A DNA stretch of 64,000 nucleotides from Diadema setosum. Taxonomy: Eukaryota > Echinodermata > Echinoidea > Diadematoida > Diadematidae. The notes below the pieces were generated by a model that ran no database searches, was not told the origin of the DNA, and saw only the letters and a program-made list of their open reading frames with translations. The position numbers were made by a program, and so were the translations under genes. Each line of letters starts with the position of its first letter. Position 1 is the stretch's first letter. This document shows, in pieces, positions 1-11,387 of this stretch. Location: the NCBI GenBank assembly GCA_033980235.1, contig CM067065.1, positions 7,953,328-8,017,327 on the forward strand. Reading direction: 5' to 3'.

Positions 1-2200
1 ATAAGTCAGTGGACTACATAGTAGGAGAAAGAGGAACAGTGTCATTTTTTTTTAGTGACAAATGCTCCAGGTGTTTATCTATGTTGTAGTATGGTAGGTG
101 CCATCTCAAACAGAGCACATCCAGTTTTGGTCTCCATCACGGACGTTCGGTGTAATTGTCATGATATTTAATGCTTTAATACATTCTTATTTTTTTTTTT
201 CTTCACGACGATTTTTCTCTCATTCCATATGTAGCCTGAGCATGCTACGACCAAACAGAAAAAACAAAACAAAACAATACAAAACAAATCCGAAAAGTAG
301 TACGCACTCATATTCAGGAAATGTTGAAACAAAAAGTATGAAATGACGGAAGAAATCTGTAATGGGTATGTGTTGAAGAAGAAACGGAAAAGTTTCAAAA
401 GGACGTAGAAGCAGTTGAATAAAAATGAAAAGAAACAGAGAAGGGATCTAGCTCCAACACACAGAGAAAAGATTTGCCAGTGCACTCCCGTAATACCGAA
501 TTCCTCTGGAGACGCTTTTTTGTTTTTTTTTTTTTTATTCATCGAAATGTCCCCACAAGCGAACAGAAATAATGCAGTATACAATTATTGCCTGATGAAA
601 ACACGGAAATCCTCCGCTTATCCTAACAGGTGTTTTTTGTTTATGTACTCATCAATGAAAAGTAATGTTAATTTGTAATTCTGTCCCGATGTTTTTTTTT
701 TTTTGTTTTCATTTTACAGTTAAGAGACAGAGAGATCGTCAAGTAATGTTTGTGCTTTTGTGCTAACTTTGAAAACACATGGTAATAAAAAATAATGATT
801 TAGAAAAGGGTTAAGGTTGCACTTTCATACGTTAGCTCTTCCAAAGATTCATTACTTCGAATGTCCAAATATTTGTTATTCCGAAAATGAAAAAAAAAAT
901 GTTCGTAGTTAATTCAGGAGAATTCTTATTAAAAATGTTCTTATTCCGAAAGTTTGTTAATCCGAAAAATTAATATTAAGGGTCACTATTTTTAGGTCCG
1001 TTCTTCTAAAAGTGGAATGGACCTGATATTCGTTCAGATGAAAACGATTATCATGAGGTTTTGAAATCTGGAGGATTTGGTTGTGAATTTGTTTCTCCAC
1101 ATTTGGGTAAACGAACCTGATTTTACATGTTCCAATCAATAAACCTTTCGATTAAACTTCGGAGATTCCTATCATTTAGCGAATAAAAAAGCTTCATGAT
1201 TATATGAACTCTATTAATTTTAGGATTGGTAAACTGTATGAATAACGAGCCTCCGAAATGACGCGCTACAAAATGTTTGTTATAAGAAACCATACTGTAT
1301 AATATCGAAGTCACAAACATCCATCCATGTTGTATGGACGTATTGTGTCTTGTAATGACTAAACTTCGGAGTATCGAACCAAATATCATTTCTGACTAAT
1401 GTAATAACACAAATTCTCTTTGATAACAGTGTGTAACACAAGAAGCAACGCAGAGGGATTTCTTCCTAGCGTATTCGTTTGCCCTCCCCAGCTAAACTTC
1501 GTATTTTTATAACGGAGCACATTTCTTTTGTTTTTCTTTGTCAATTCTTTGTCACATTTAGCTGTAACCTTGTTCGTTATAAGCAAATTTTGCACTGTAG
1601 ACTTTATATAATAATTTTAGGACCTGAATCTTTTCTTCGTGATAACGAAATTTTGATAAATATATTTGTTCTCAAGGATGGTCTATACAATGTACGTCAC
1701 TGAGATTACACGTACGTTTGTACGTGTACGTTCATTTACGAGAGATGGAAAATTGTTTTCTTTGATTCCTCAACATCAGAAGATAAACAAGCTTTTATAA
1801 TCGAGAATTGGTAGTATTTATTCAGGATTTTGCAGAGGAGTTTGTTCTCGACATGAAATCGCTGATTGTTGTGAATAGAATGTGTTCCAACTCAAGGGAA
1901 CCGAATTGTTCAATACTGTGTTAGTTCCGAACGTCCGTGAGCTATATGCGAACCTCCGTGATGAAAACTATGCTATGTTCGTTATGTTATAGAGACTGCC
2001 TAGATCAGATACATCTTAAAAAGGTATGTTATTATTTGGGAGTAAGGATTAAAGTATGGGATAGTGAAATAAGAGGTCGAAATGTTGAGTTTCTGCAAAA
2101 TGGGCGTAAAGTGGAGAAAGTGTTTAGCGGAAGAGCAATATTTCAACAGAAATGACGAATTTGGTTAATGCATCAGTTGTCTACAATTATTACGTACAGG
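1..2200. other. AT-rich stretch, no gene recognised
   Basis: No reading frame here looks like a protein; the open frames are short and homopolymer-driven. From about 840 to 980 there are several variants of the motif TTATTCCGAA (for example near 878, 940 and 955), and TTCGGA/TCCGAA-like words continue to about 1500. The same motif recurs at 36300-36430, so this is probably an old, diverged MITE family. Good-looking donors such as at 2022 have no partner acceptor with an open frame. Confidence 0.5.
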
Positions 2201-2766
2201 TTAAAGGACAAGTTCACCCTAATAAACATAAAGATTGAGAGAATGTAGCAATATAAGTAGAACACATCATTGAAAGTTTGAGGAAAATCAGATAATCCGT
2301 TCAAAAGTTATGAATTTTTAAAATTTTTGTGCAGCAACCGCTGGATGAGAAGACTACTGCAGTGTATGAATAACTTGCGTACAACAATATAAGGAAAATA
2401 TAAAGAGAATTTCACAAAATTCCATCTTTTGAAAAAAGTACACATTCCCCTGACTCGCTACCGACAAATGTTATGGGCAATATAATTCCCACTGCCTTTA
2501 GAAAGAGGCAAGTCAAGAGCACTTTTATTATGCGAAAAAAGTGAAAATATGTTGAATTTTCTTTTACATTTTCTTTTTACTGTTGTACGCATATGACTCA
2601 CAAGCTGTAGTAGACTCCTCATCCAGCGGTTCCAACACAAAAATTTTAAAAATTCATAACTTTTGCATCGATTATCCAATTTTCCTCAAACTTTTACTGA
2701 TGTGTTCTACTAATATTGTTCCATTCTCTCAATCCTTATATTTATGAAGGTGAACTTGTCCTTTAA
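2201..2766. mobile_element. MITE, TTAAAGGACAAGTTCACC family, copy 1
   Basis: The ends are long terminal inverted repeats of roughly 140 bp: 2201 starts TTAAAGGACAAGTTCACC and 2749-2766 is its reverse complement ending TGTCCTTTAA. Inside, both arms share the words AGAACACATCA, GTTCAAAAGTTATGAATTTT and CCGCTGGATGAG in opposite orientation. A second copy with the same ends is at 46512-47038. No coding capacity. TTAA (or TA) at both edges may be the target duplication. Confidence 0.85.
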
Positions 2767-3106
2767 GAGTACAAGCTTGATATTCTGCCAATACATACAC
2801 AATACATGTCCCTTAAGATATTTCATTGCGATTTTGAACCGAATCAGATCGTTGCAAACTATGTTTAATGATATTCAAATGTATGTGCAGTACTATTCCT
2901 CACGGACGTTCGCTGCTCTGGACATGGTAAACTTCCGCGGAGAATAAAAACTTGTTCCTCTGAGAAAATCCTAGTATAATTGGGTTCATATTAAAGCTTG
3001 AGTTATACTCTTTCAGGTAAGATAAATGATTTGGAGAATTTCCTATTTTTTTAATTTTACGTTGTTTTGGCTCAATTGAACAACGTTCAAAATTCTGACC
3101 CATATG

Positions 3107-3110
<4 letters not shown>

Positions 3111-3154
<44 letters not shown>
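3111..3154. repeat. (TA)n microsatellite
   Basis: About 44 bases of uninterrupted TA dinucleotides. Confidence 0.95.
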
Positions 3155-3159
<5 letters not shown>

Positions 3160-3640
3160 TTATTTATATGTACATTATCAACTGTTTATCCATTATGCGC
3201 AGACGCTCGTGATGATATAATGCAGTCCCCAGCAAACAAACGAACAACAAACAATCAAACAAAATAAATATCTGTAGATGGACAAGTCACACTAATGAAT
3301 TGTAGAAAAAATGACATTTTATAAAAGCTCGACTTGAATTCTCAAAAAGAAATAAACACTTCATTAAGTCGTCTTTAAAATTGTTTAAGCATTAAACAGA
3401 ATATGGCTGTACCAAGTTGTTTGACACCATGTGCACATTATTACATATCACAGGGAAACATATAGAAAATATTTACATACTCACACATAATTACACACTA
3501 AGGTCTTGACACATTGACGTTCCCGATGTCATTCAAAAGCAAAAGTAAAGTATTTTCTTCCCTCAGGGCAGTCTTTCCCATGAGTGGAGAATGAATTAAA
3601 ACAATACAAAAAAAATCCTACACCAAATCAAAACACTTAT
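3155..3640. other. No gene seen
   Basis: AT-rich sequence without a recognisable reading frame, RNA gene or repeat ends. Confidence 0.4.
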
Positions 3641-3880
3641 CATAACTAGGAAACTATTCCATATAGATAAAATAACATCCTTTGAATTGTTTTGTCTTGA
3701 TCTTGACTGTATTTTCCCCCGTCTACTCTTGTTTCATTATTGTTATTTTTAGTAGAATCCTTTATCTACATTCCCACACTAGCTTCGAATTTCTTTTTGT
3801 GTTTATTCTGCATAAAACGACATTTTCGTGACAGAAGAGACGTTTGTGGACTATTCAACGGGTAAGAATGTCACTGGGTT
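3640..3880 (+). repeat. Duplicated exon-plus-intron block, copy 1 (partner 21195-21425)
   Basis: This stretch aligns through most of its length with 21195-21425: shared words include GTCTACTCTTGTTTCATT, TAGAATCCTTTA, CCTACATT and GTGTTTATTCTGCA. Both copies end in a 48-bp exon-like piece followed by GTAAGA. The match covers both intron and exon, so it is a DNA-level segmental duplication inside the locus. Confidence 0.75.
3814..3861 (+). pseudogene. 48-bp phase 1-1 microexon, acceptor lost
   Basis: Counterpart of the exon at 21367-21414. Read in phase 1 it is open and encodes NDIFVTEETFVDYST, against NEYDVTKTTTRDYSI in the partner; N, V-T and D-Y-S are shared. The donor is good (CAACGG|GTAAGA), but the partner's acceptor CTGCAG is CTGCAT here, so normal splicing into it should fail. 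The open frame despite that loss suggests recent decay or use of another signal. Function is unknown. Confidence 0.45.
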
Positions 3881-4140
3881 ACAGTGTCTGAAGGAAAGAT
3901 TATTGTGTTTCAATATCAATACATTATTCCCGAATGAACACTTTTAGTCTTCCAATTAACAGATGACGCGATTAAATGATTTTTTCTAGAAATGATTTTT
4001 CTTGTTATTGTCAGCTGCTGCTGTTGGTTCGTGTCGTATAAAATCCTACTGATTTCAAGAGTGTACAAGCATGAAATTGAAATAAATACGAGGAAGCCCA
4101 TGTATTAACTTTAGCTAATCAGAAGGGCTTATACAAATAA

Positions 4141-4385
4141 TGTAAAGAGGTGAGAGTGCGTTAGTTGAGACTCAGCACACTCGAGGGCATTCACAACGGT
4201 GCAACATATACGAGACGAAGCCGAGTGCAGCTGCACATTATTGTGAATATCCGAGAGTGAGTTGCATGTCCACTAACGTCACGAACTTAAACCTGTGCCT
4301 TCTTCATCTATTAATGGATCAAAAATTAACAACATTTTCTCACTTACCTTTATTAGTGAATACCAGACAACGACAAGATACAAAA
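4141..4385 (+). repeat. Duplicated intron block, copy 1 (partner 50765-50920)
   Basis: Shared with the block at 50765-50920: TAAAGAGGTGAGAGTG, CGAGACGAAGCCGAGTGCA, TTGAATATCCG/TGTGAATATCCG and CCTTTATTAGTGAATACCAGA. In both places the block lies just upstream of the 30-bp microexon family (4847 and 51039). The copy here carries an extra MITE and TA expansions before the exon. Confidence 0.7.
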
Positions 4386-4386
4386 T

Positions 4387-4420
<34 letters not shown>

Positions 4421-4425
<5 letters not shown>

Positions 4426-4668
4426 GAGTTTGTTTGCAAAAACCGATAAGTCCATATTTGCCAAATGGAGATATTTGCGATTAAAGGTCAAGAAAAATAA
4501 AGAGAATCAGAAAATGTTCGCTTCTTTGGACCATAACTTCAAAAATATACCTTTATATGTAGTGACCAATATATCATTTAAAATGTATTATTTGGTGCTT
4601 TATGACAGAGACCGTATTTCAAAATCTTCAAAAATGGACTTATCGGTTTTTGCAAACAAACTCTTCAT
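4421..4668. mobile_element. Palindromic MITE, GAAGAGTTTGTTTGCA family, copy 1
   Basis: A 248-bp element with near-perfect inverted ends: ATGAAGAGTTTGTTTGCAAA at 4421 and its complement ending at 4668, each continuing through ACCGATAAGTCCAT. It sits inside a TA array, which is expected for a TA-targeting element. A second copy is at 43425-43688, and a more diverged relative lies at about 50130-50370. Confidence 0.85.
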
Positions 4669-4671
4669 ATG

Positions 4672-4714
<43 letters not shown>

Positions 4715-4846
4715 GTAAATATATATATATATGTATGTGTGTGTGTACGGCTAATTTGATTATGATGTGCAAAACAATATTGTCATTTGATATGCTAGAT
4801 ATTGTTGCAAAATTTTATTATTTTTGTATTTTCTCCCTTTCAATAG

Positions 4847-4876
4847 GAACGGACATCCCAACAAACCCAAACGATG
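4847..4876 (+). CDS. 30-bp phase 1-1 microexon candidate of the surface-protein locus
   Basis: A pyrimidine-rich tract ending CAATAG precedes GAACGG..., and GATG|GTGAGG follows. The 30 bases read, after two bases finishing a codon, TDIPTNPND plus one base, so inclusion or skipping would not change frame. The surrounding sequence is duplicated at 50930-51070, where the exon copy contains an in-frame TGA. No protein family is recognised. It is proposed because phase and size agree with the other small exons of this locus; a chance splice-like site cannot be excluded without RNA. Confidence 0.42.
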
Positions 4877-4879
4877 GTG

Positions 4880-5490
4880 AGGATATATCTGTTTTATATC
4901 CATATTGGAATCTTCTAAGTATCTCATGGATCTTTGATTCTGATTGGTTGTCATAGCCCCGCATACTTTGATAATCTCATTATTTTATCCATAATGAAGC
5001 TTTCCGAATGTGTTTGTATTTATAAATATGTCTTGCCGTGGCCAGTCCGCCCCATTAAACCAAACTGTATAGAATGAAATTTAACGTTGTTACATCAATA
5101 CTTGCATTTCTTCAGAAGTGGAGAGAATACATCGCCAGCATCATGCACGAATCTTTCCGTGAGCTCTGTGTATTTTTTGTAAGCCTTTGCATTTGAACGA
5201 CTACTTGTGCGCGTTTTTTTTTTCTTTTTTTTTCCATATTTCTAAACCGTTTTAGGTCCCGGATGCCATAACGTCCCAAATGCACCAGTTTAAGATTTTA
5301 TATGCAAGTTGATATTGATGTTTGATTGTAGTCTTCACTTTACAAAATTTATTTGTTGTGACAAATAGGATGTGATGTGCTTATTTTTTATGTAATCATT
5401 TATCCATAGTACATGAATATACCAATAGACATCTATCACCCTTATTTTATTTCTTTATATCAAACATGTATATGATAATGTATATATATA
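4880..5490. other. Intergenic or intronic, no gene seen
   Basis: AT-rich sequence with poly-T near 5212-5230; no open frame or RNA gene recognised. Confidence 0.4.
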
Positions 5491-5492
5491 TA

Positions 5493-7092
5493 CTAGGTGT
5501 TGAAAAAAAATCCCACTTTTGATCCTTGATAGTTCAAAAGCTATATATCACATAACACTGACATTGATATGAGTAATAGCTGAATAGTGTACAGTTTTGT
5601 TGGAGGTAATTTGAAAATAAAAACATAATTCAATTTCATTAAATTCAGCCTCAATGTTTCAGTTAGGATTCAAATTTTACTATATTTTCAACCCTCTGCA
5701 CAAACTTTTAACTTTGCACAAGAGTTACTGGTATGTATGGAAGTGTGAAGTTGACACCCAGACAATGGTCCTAGATAATGGCCATGATTTGAATGCCTTA
5801 TTGTTTATTCATGAGGAATTGCACTATCACAGCTAGTCTTTATTCATTCTGAAATGTGGCGTGTGCAAGCACATGGAAACATGGAAACAGCGCCCAGGGC
5901 AATCCATCATGAATAATTAATAAAGTGTTCATGTGCCTTGGAACAGAGCTCTGAACAGGTGGTATACGTGTCCATTGTTCAAGGTCATTGTAAGCACACA
6001 CTCACATAAACAGCATTAGTTCCTGTGTAAAGTTCAAGTTTTGTACTGAGGGTATAAAATTTGACCAAAGTCTGGAAACTAACTTTGAAATTAATCATGG
6101 ATTCCACGAAACTAATATAGGTTTTCATATTCAAACCACCTCCAACAAAATTGTACACTAATGAGCTATTACCCATATCAATGACAATTTTATGTGATAC
6201 AGTACTCTCCGCATAATCGGGTCGGCTCGGGCAGAGCGTTTCTTACCCGATTAAGCGGAGCACCCGATTAACATAAGAACACGTCTCATTCACAATTGAC
6301 ACACACAATGTGTATGTACATGCATTGTACCTGCACCAAACACCTACGCTGTATGCTTAACACGCGTGCATGCACGGCACATTATACATACCTTGCACTT
6401 GTTCAGTCACGAGCAATAATTTACACTCTTTATGGACAAATATGTCTTCAGAAAATACGTCGTTTGACTATAGACTCCTCGCTAACAAACACGCAGGCGT
6501 TTTCCAAAATGAACACGTCTCTAAAGTGCACTAGTAACGTAGAACATCGGGTTACTTTTCGAGAAGTGACTGGGGAAAAGCAAAATTATGGAGCTGGTGC
6601 ATGGCCTGATTTTCGTTGCAAACTTCTCGTATTGTGAATTTTACAAGGGTGAAGCGCAAGTGTGTTCAACTCCTGTCTGTCTATGAAGTTGTGAATGCCA
6701 GCTACATGTGTAATGTTCGTTTACGTGTGGCAAGTCGGTACTAGTACATGTGTTTTCATGTTTAATCACTTCCCAAATGATCAGTCTTCTTTGCAAATTA
6801 AGCAAAGAATGCGATTAGCTGTGGAAAATTTGACATTCATGATTTCTTAAAGTGTTATATCTGCGATAAAATGTGGGTAGAAATTAGATAAGAAGAAAAT
6901 CATTCACCCATTTATGCGGAGAGGCAACCCGATTATCAGATAATTTTAATGTGCATTGGAACTGATTTTGGCATTACTACCCAATTAAACGGAGTACCCG
7001 TTTAAGCGATACCCGATTACGCAGAGAGTACTGTATATACTTTTTGAACTATAAAGGCTCAGAAGTGGGAATTGTTTTTTTTTAACACCTAG
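5493..7092. mobile_element. Long-inverted-repeat DNA transposon (CTAGGTGTT ends), copy 1
   Basis: The ends are CTAGGTGTT...AACACCTAG, flanked by TA on both sides (5491-5492 and 7093-7094). The arms are inverted for several hundred bases: the left words ATATCACATAA, CATTGATATGAGTAATAGCT and ACAGTTTTGTTGGAGGT return as complements near 6120-6195 and 7036-7075. TA duplication and the CTAGGTGTT terminus suggest a mariner-like non-autonomous element. No transposase frame is present. The right arm is split by a second element at 6200-7033. A full copy without that insertion is at 40661-41848. Confidence 0.85.
6200..7033. mobile_element. Nested TA-targeting MITE (CAGTACTCTCCGCATAATCGGGT ends)
   Basis: Terminal inverted repeats begin CAGTACTCTCCGCATAATCG (left) and its complement ...TACGCAGAGAGTACTG (right), with two substitutions, and TA flanks both sides (6198-6199, 7034-7035). 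Short sub-terminal repeats of ACCCGATTA / TAATCGGGT recur inside (6246, 6270, 6930, 6980-7020). CAGT ends with TA duplication fit the pogo/Tigger group. Removing it rejoins the right arm of the host element exactly. No transposase is visible. Confidence 0.85.
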
Positions 7093-7204
7093 TATCATGT
7101 ACAATATCAAATCATCGTTGTGTGATTTTAAGTTATGTAAGTTAAGTATGAAATAAAACACGAATATGTGACTTTCCATTGAAGTCATGATGAGACTTTG
7201 AGAC

Positions 7205-9200
7205 TTTTTAGACCGGGGGCCCAGAGCATTTATTCAGCTGAAAAGGGTCACACTTTTTGATGGTCTCATCATGTAAGGATGTGGCCAAGGGTCAATAGAA
7301 TGAATTGCTGGCAAGTCACATCCTGTACCGTAAGCCTAGGGGCCACAAAAAGGGACACCGAAAATGGATTTATTCAGCCGAAGGGGGTCACGGACAAAAG
7401 TTGGTGGATATTGTTCCTTTGGGTGTACTTATCATGAAAACAGCAATGCCAGCTATTTTATCCTGTACGGGGCCCAAGACAGTAGCCCCAGACAGTAGCC
7501 CCAAAGGGCCCCACAAATATGGTGTTATTCAGCTGAAAAGGGTCACGGCTAATTTCTTTTGCAATGGAAGTAGTTCCCATCAGAGATATCCAAAACACCA
7601 ATGCCAGCTATTTTATCCTGTACGGGGCCCCAGACAATAGCCCCAAAGGGCCCCACCCCCCATAGACCTACGTACAAACACACACAAACATTGATTTTAT
7701 TCAGTTGAAAAGAGTCACAGCTAATTTCTTTTGCAATGTAAGGAGTACCAATTAGAGATATCCAAAACACCAAAAGCCAGCTATTTTATCCTGTACGGGG
7801 CCCAAGACAGTAGCCCCAAAGGGCCCCACCCCCATAGACCTACGTACAAACACACACACACACACACACATTGACTTTATTCAGCTGATAAGAGTAACGG
7901 CTAATTTCATTTGCAATGGAAGTAGTACCCATCAGAGACATACAAAACACCAAAGCCAGTTATTTGTGACCGTGCACCTCAAAACGAACATAAAGTCGCA
8001 CACACTGATTTTGCGTGAGGATTGAAAATAAGTGAAATGGGTCAACCTAGCCGAACTTGACTTTTTCATATTTTCTGAAAGAACGGGTCTTCTTTTACAT
8101 TATGCTAAAGTTTGGTATCGTAAAACGGGCAGGAAAGTGTGTTTTTTAGCAGTTTATCTCGAACATATTTGGTAGAATAGTGTGATTAGGTGTGTCTTTA
8201 GAATTCCTTTTTCATTTCTGAAAAAGCCTTGTCCACACTCTTCACTTTCAACTCTAATAACTTTTAAAAGGATAGTGCTACTGCTTTGAAAGTTGGCGTT
8301 AATTATGGACAGAATAGGTTAATGAGGCATGCTTAATTTCAGTTTAATCTAATAATCCCTTCATTGTTGTTACTCTGGTGGTTTACTTCCTGTTTTTTGT
8401 CCCATTCATCGCTCAACCAGCACGGTTTGGTAAAGATTAAGCGCTTGAATAGACACTGTATTTCAGAGCCTCTTTTCTCAGTTCACACTTTTCCAGAGTT
8501 GTGCTTTCTTTCCAATATTTAGATAGGTTAGAATAGTTCATTTGATTTGAGTTATACATCATTTTAAAGCTTAAAGTCTGCTCTTTCCGAATATGGTCTT
8601 AACTAAAAATTCATGTCTGGCGACTTTTTGTTTGTTTTGAGGTGCAGGGTCACATTTTGTCCTGTACGGGGCCCCAGACAGTGGCCCCAAAGTGCCCCCC
8701 TCCCCCCAAACACACATACTCACACAATAGTTTCATTCAGCTGAAATGGGTCACGGCTAATATCTTTTGCAATGGAATTAGTACTCATCAGAGAAATCCA
8801 AAACACAAAAGTCAGTTATTTTATCCTGCATGGGGCCCCAGACAGCAGCCCCAGACAGTAGCCCCAGACAGTTGCCCCAAATTGCCCCCTTACCCCCTCC
8901 CCTCCCCCCACACACATTGATTTTATTCAGCTAAAAAGGGTCACACCTTCTTTCTTTTGCAATCGGAAGTAGTACTCATCAGAGATATCCAAAGCACTAA
9001 AGCCAGTTATTTTATCCTGTACGGGGCCCCAGACAGTATCCCAAAACACACACACACACACACACACACACATATTGGTTTCATTCAACCGAAAAGGGTC
9101 ACGACTAATTTCTTTTGCAATGGAAGTAGTATCCATCGGATATCAAAATACCAAAGTAAGATATTTTATCCTGCACGGGGCCCCAGACAGTAGCTCCAAA
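7205..9200. repeat. ~160-190 bp tandem array (interrupted)
   Basis: The unit contains TTTTATTCAGCTGAAAAGGG, then GCAATGGAAGTAGTACCCAT, then TATTTTATCCTGTACGGGGC, then AGACAGTAGCCCCAAAGGGC, often followed by a short CA run. Copies are centred near 7400, 7560, 7730, 7910, 8770, 8960 and 9117. The array is broken by a 690-bp MITE at 7965-8654; the unit resumes on the other side. The open frames here are by-products of the repeat. Confidence 0.85.
7965..8654. mobile_element. MITE, TGTGACCGTGCACCTC family, copy 1
   Basis: Ends are TGTGACCGTGCACCTCAAAA (7965) and its near complement ...TTTTGAGGTGCAGGGTCACA (8654), each continuing into AAAGTCGC / GCGACTTTTTG. It is inserted in the tandem array within the word TTATTTTATCC. 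A second full copy is at 15764-16459 and partial copies are at 12977-13252, 44820-45215 (reverse) and 45324-45560. Confidence 0.88.
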
Positions 9201-9475
9201 GTGTTTTACTTTATTCTCTTTATTGTTTGCATCTCTTCTTCTAAAATATGCGCTCCTTCGTCTTCATTTTCGCGACAACGACAACGCGTCCTCCTGATCA
9301 TCATCAGTTTTGCTGTCCTGGCAAACATTTTCCAGCGTATCGCATAATTGCATGCATAATTGAGTCTGGGAAAGCGTAGGAACAGCGTAGCTAAAGCGGC
9401 CAACAGCGTTATCGAAGCAGGAATGAAGCGTCGTAGGAACAGGCCTTGATTTTACACGAGAGTAGAGAACTAAAT
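9201..9475. other. Flank of MITE, no gene seen
   Basis: Contains GCGTAGG / AGCGT words that resume at 10933-11000 beyond the next element, so this may be the left part of another transposon. No coding region is recognised. Confidence 0.35.
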
Positions 9476-9789
9476 GCCCCGTCACACTACAGCGTATAAA
9501 TCAGCGAATGCCTATAGCGGATGGGCAAAATTTGGCAAAGTCCAGATACGCTCGTATCCGCTCGAATTCGCAAGCAAAATGTGGTTTTCGAACGTTCGCC
9601 TGACGAATGATGAACATATGCTGACCGTGTAACGAGCGGATAAAGTAATGAATGAAAGCGAATGCGTACAGTCCATCCAACGGATGCTGAGTGGACAAAG
9701 CGAATGAGCAGCGAATGCCCAACATATGCAGAGCGATACTGCGGCAATTACGTGACGGATCTCGGATGACGCACACTTTACCAAATCAT

Positions 9790-10080
9790 TTTGAGCAGTG
9801 ACAGTGTCAAGTAATGTTGTCTCTCTAAAAAAAGAAGAGTGAAATTGTTCACTCATGAAGGAGTAAATAACAAAAAAGAGTGAGTTTCGAGTGAAATTGG
9901 AGTGACTTTGGAGTGAAAATGTTCATTTTCACTAATTTTGGAGTGACCTCAGGGATCACTCGAAGATTTTGGAAGTGATCTTCTTTTTTTAGATAGTTGT
10001 GACTGTGAAAATGGCCCCAAAAAGAAGGAAGCCGAAGTAACCACCAAGTACTCCTGATGTCACTCATTCAAGATTCCCCT
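9790..10080. repeat. Degenerate GAGTGA-type short repeat
   Basis: Variants of GAGTGAAATTGTTCACT and GAGTGACTTTGGAGTG recur several times, partly in inverted orientation; part of the surrounding transposon. Confidence 0.5.
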
Positions 10081-10294
10081 AAAAAGTGTACTTCCTTCTG
10101 ATGATCACGTGACGATGATGTTGGTAGTCCAACATCCTCCATTGCGTCTGGTGCCTCCAACTGGAGTCGAACTTTCACAATTCCCAATTGCCATTCAGAG
10201 ATTCCCATTTACTACAGGTTGACTTTTATAGCAGTGGTTTAGAATAATGTTCTCTTATTACTTAATGTCAGAATATGTATAATGAAATGTCATG

Positions 10295-10553
10295 TGGGGG
10301 GCTGTGGCATAGTGGATCCGACTCCCGAACCGAGGACCCGGGTTCGAATCCCGCCTAGTGCCATCCTGGAACAAGATTTTTTTTACCCACCATGTCCTTC
10401 TCGACCCAGGTGTATAAATGGGTACCTGGCAACGCTGGGGTAATAATAATGGCAGGGCCCTCTGGTAGAGCAGTGACAACACTGAAGAGGCTATCCTGGG
10501 CAAATAAGAACCTTTTTTTTTTCTTATTATTATAATTATCATTATTATTATTA
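10295..10553 (+). mobile_element. tRNA-derived SINE
   Basis: Pol III box A-like TGGCATAGTGGATC (10305) and box B GGGTTCGAATCCC (10340) are followed by a non-tRNA body with CAGGTGTATAAATGGGTACC and GGCAGGGCCCTCTGGTAGAG, and an AT-rich tail of TTATTA repeats. The order tRNA-like head, body, simple tail is diagnostic of a SINE2-type element. It is nested in the 9476-10929 transposon. The exact family name is not assigned. Confidence 0.85.
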
Positions 10554-10929
10554 TATGTGCTATTTATGAATATCTATTTTTTATCTACGTTTGATTAACG
10601 TGTGTTGCTGTGCACATTTGCCTGGCGAATTTGGACGAACGGCGGACGAAAGAGAAACGAATGCAGAGCGACCAAAACTTTCAATTAGCGGATGCTAAGC
10701 GAACACAGAGCGGATTGTCATTCCGTTCGTCATCCGCTCAAGATTTTGGACATGTCCAAAATCAAAATTTTGCTCCGGCGGATCTCTGCGAATCTCTGCG
10801 AACAGCTAGCGGATACAACGAACGTCAAGCGGGTCACGAACGACGAGCAACGGATGTAAGCGTATGTCCAAATTTTCGGATCCGCTGGGCATTCGTTGGC
10901 TCGATCCGCTCTAGTCATGTGACGGGGGC

Positions 10930-11387
10930 TTAGTGAGAGCGTCGTTAAAGCGGGAAGGTCGTGCTTTGATCAAGAAAGCGGCGCAGTAGCGGGACCATGT
11001 CGTCGGTGACTAGTTTAGACTACATTTCCCGTTCTTGTGCCGCTGCTACTACGGTCAGAAAAACCTGGAATTGTTACGCTCATCCCGCGGTATTTACACT
11101 GTCACTGCTCTCTCCCCGTTTGAGCTACGATTCAAAATAGGTCAATCTTGATGGGGAGATGAGGAAGAAATTTTGAACCAGTTCAAAATTTCTTCCCGAT
11201 CTGTAAAATTGCCAGATCCAACCCCATCACCCAAACGCTGCTGCTACGATGCTCCCGGCCCCCGTACACTTTTGCCGCTCTCTTCCGATCTGACAGATTG
11301 AATAGATCGGGATGCAGATCTTGATAGTGGAATTACATGTGGGGACACTTTAGGAACACTCCGTGGGGCCCCGTACAGTAAAGTCAT
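10930..11387. other. GC-richer transposon flank with a perfect hairpin
   Basis: Contains GAAGAAATTTTGAAC-CA-GTTCAAAATTTCTTC at about 11164-11195, a 15-bp perfect stem with a two-base loop. Flanking words such as CCGCTGCTACTACG and CGCTGCTGCTACGATG suggest the hairpin is the centre of a degenerate palindromic element. No gene is seen. Confidence 0.45.

Larger units (their letters stand above)
9476..10929. mobile_element. DNA transposon remnant with GCCCCGTCACA ends
   Basis: Left end GCCCCGTCACAC (9476) and right end GTGTGACGGGG-like (TGTGACGGGGGC to 10929) are inverted. Both halves are rich in AGCGGAT / ATCCGCT and GCGAATG / CATTCGC words in opposite orientation (for example 9516, 9555, 10690, 10735, 10815, 10875). 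A tRNA-derived SINE is inserted in the middle. The target duplication is unclear. No transposase is seen. Confidence 0.65.

Noticed and set aside
168..584. 138-codon minus-strand frame with hydrophobic stretches
   Set aside because: Driven by poly-A/T runs; no start context, splice partner or similarity.
6296..6637. 113-codon frame with Cys and His residues
   Set aside because: Lies wholly inside the nested CAGT-ended MITE; CATG/TGCA-rich composition explains the Cys/His content.
10610..10933. 107-codon Arg/Ser-rich frame
   Set aside because: Derived from repeated GCGGAT/GCGAAC words of the GTCACA-ended transposon.
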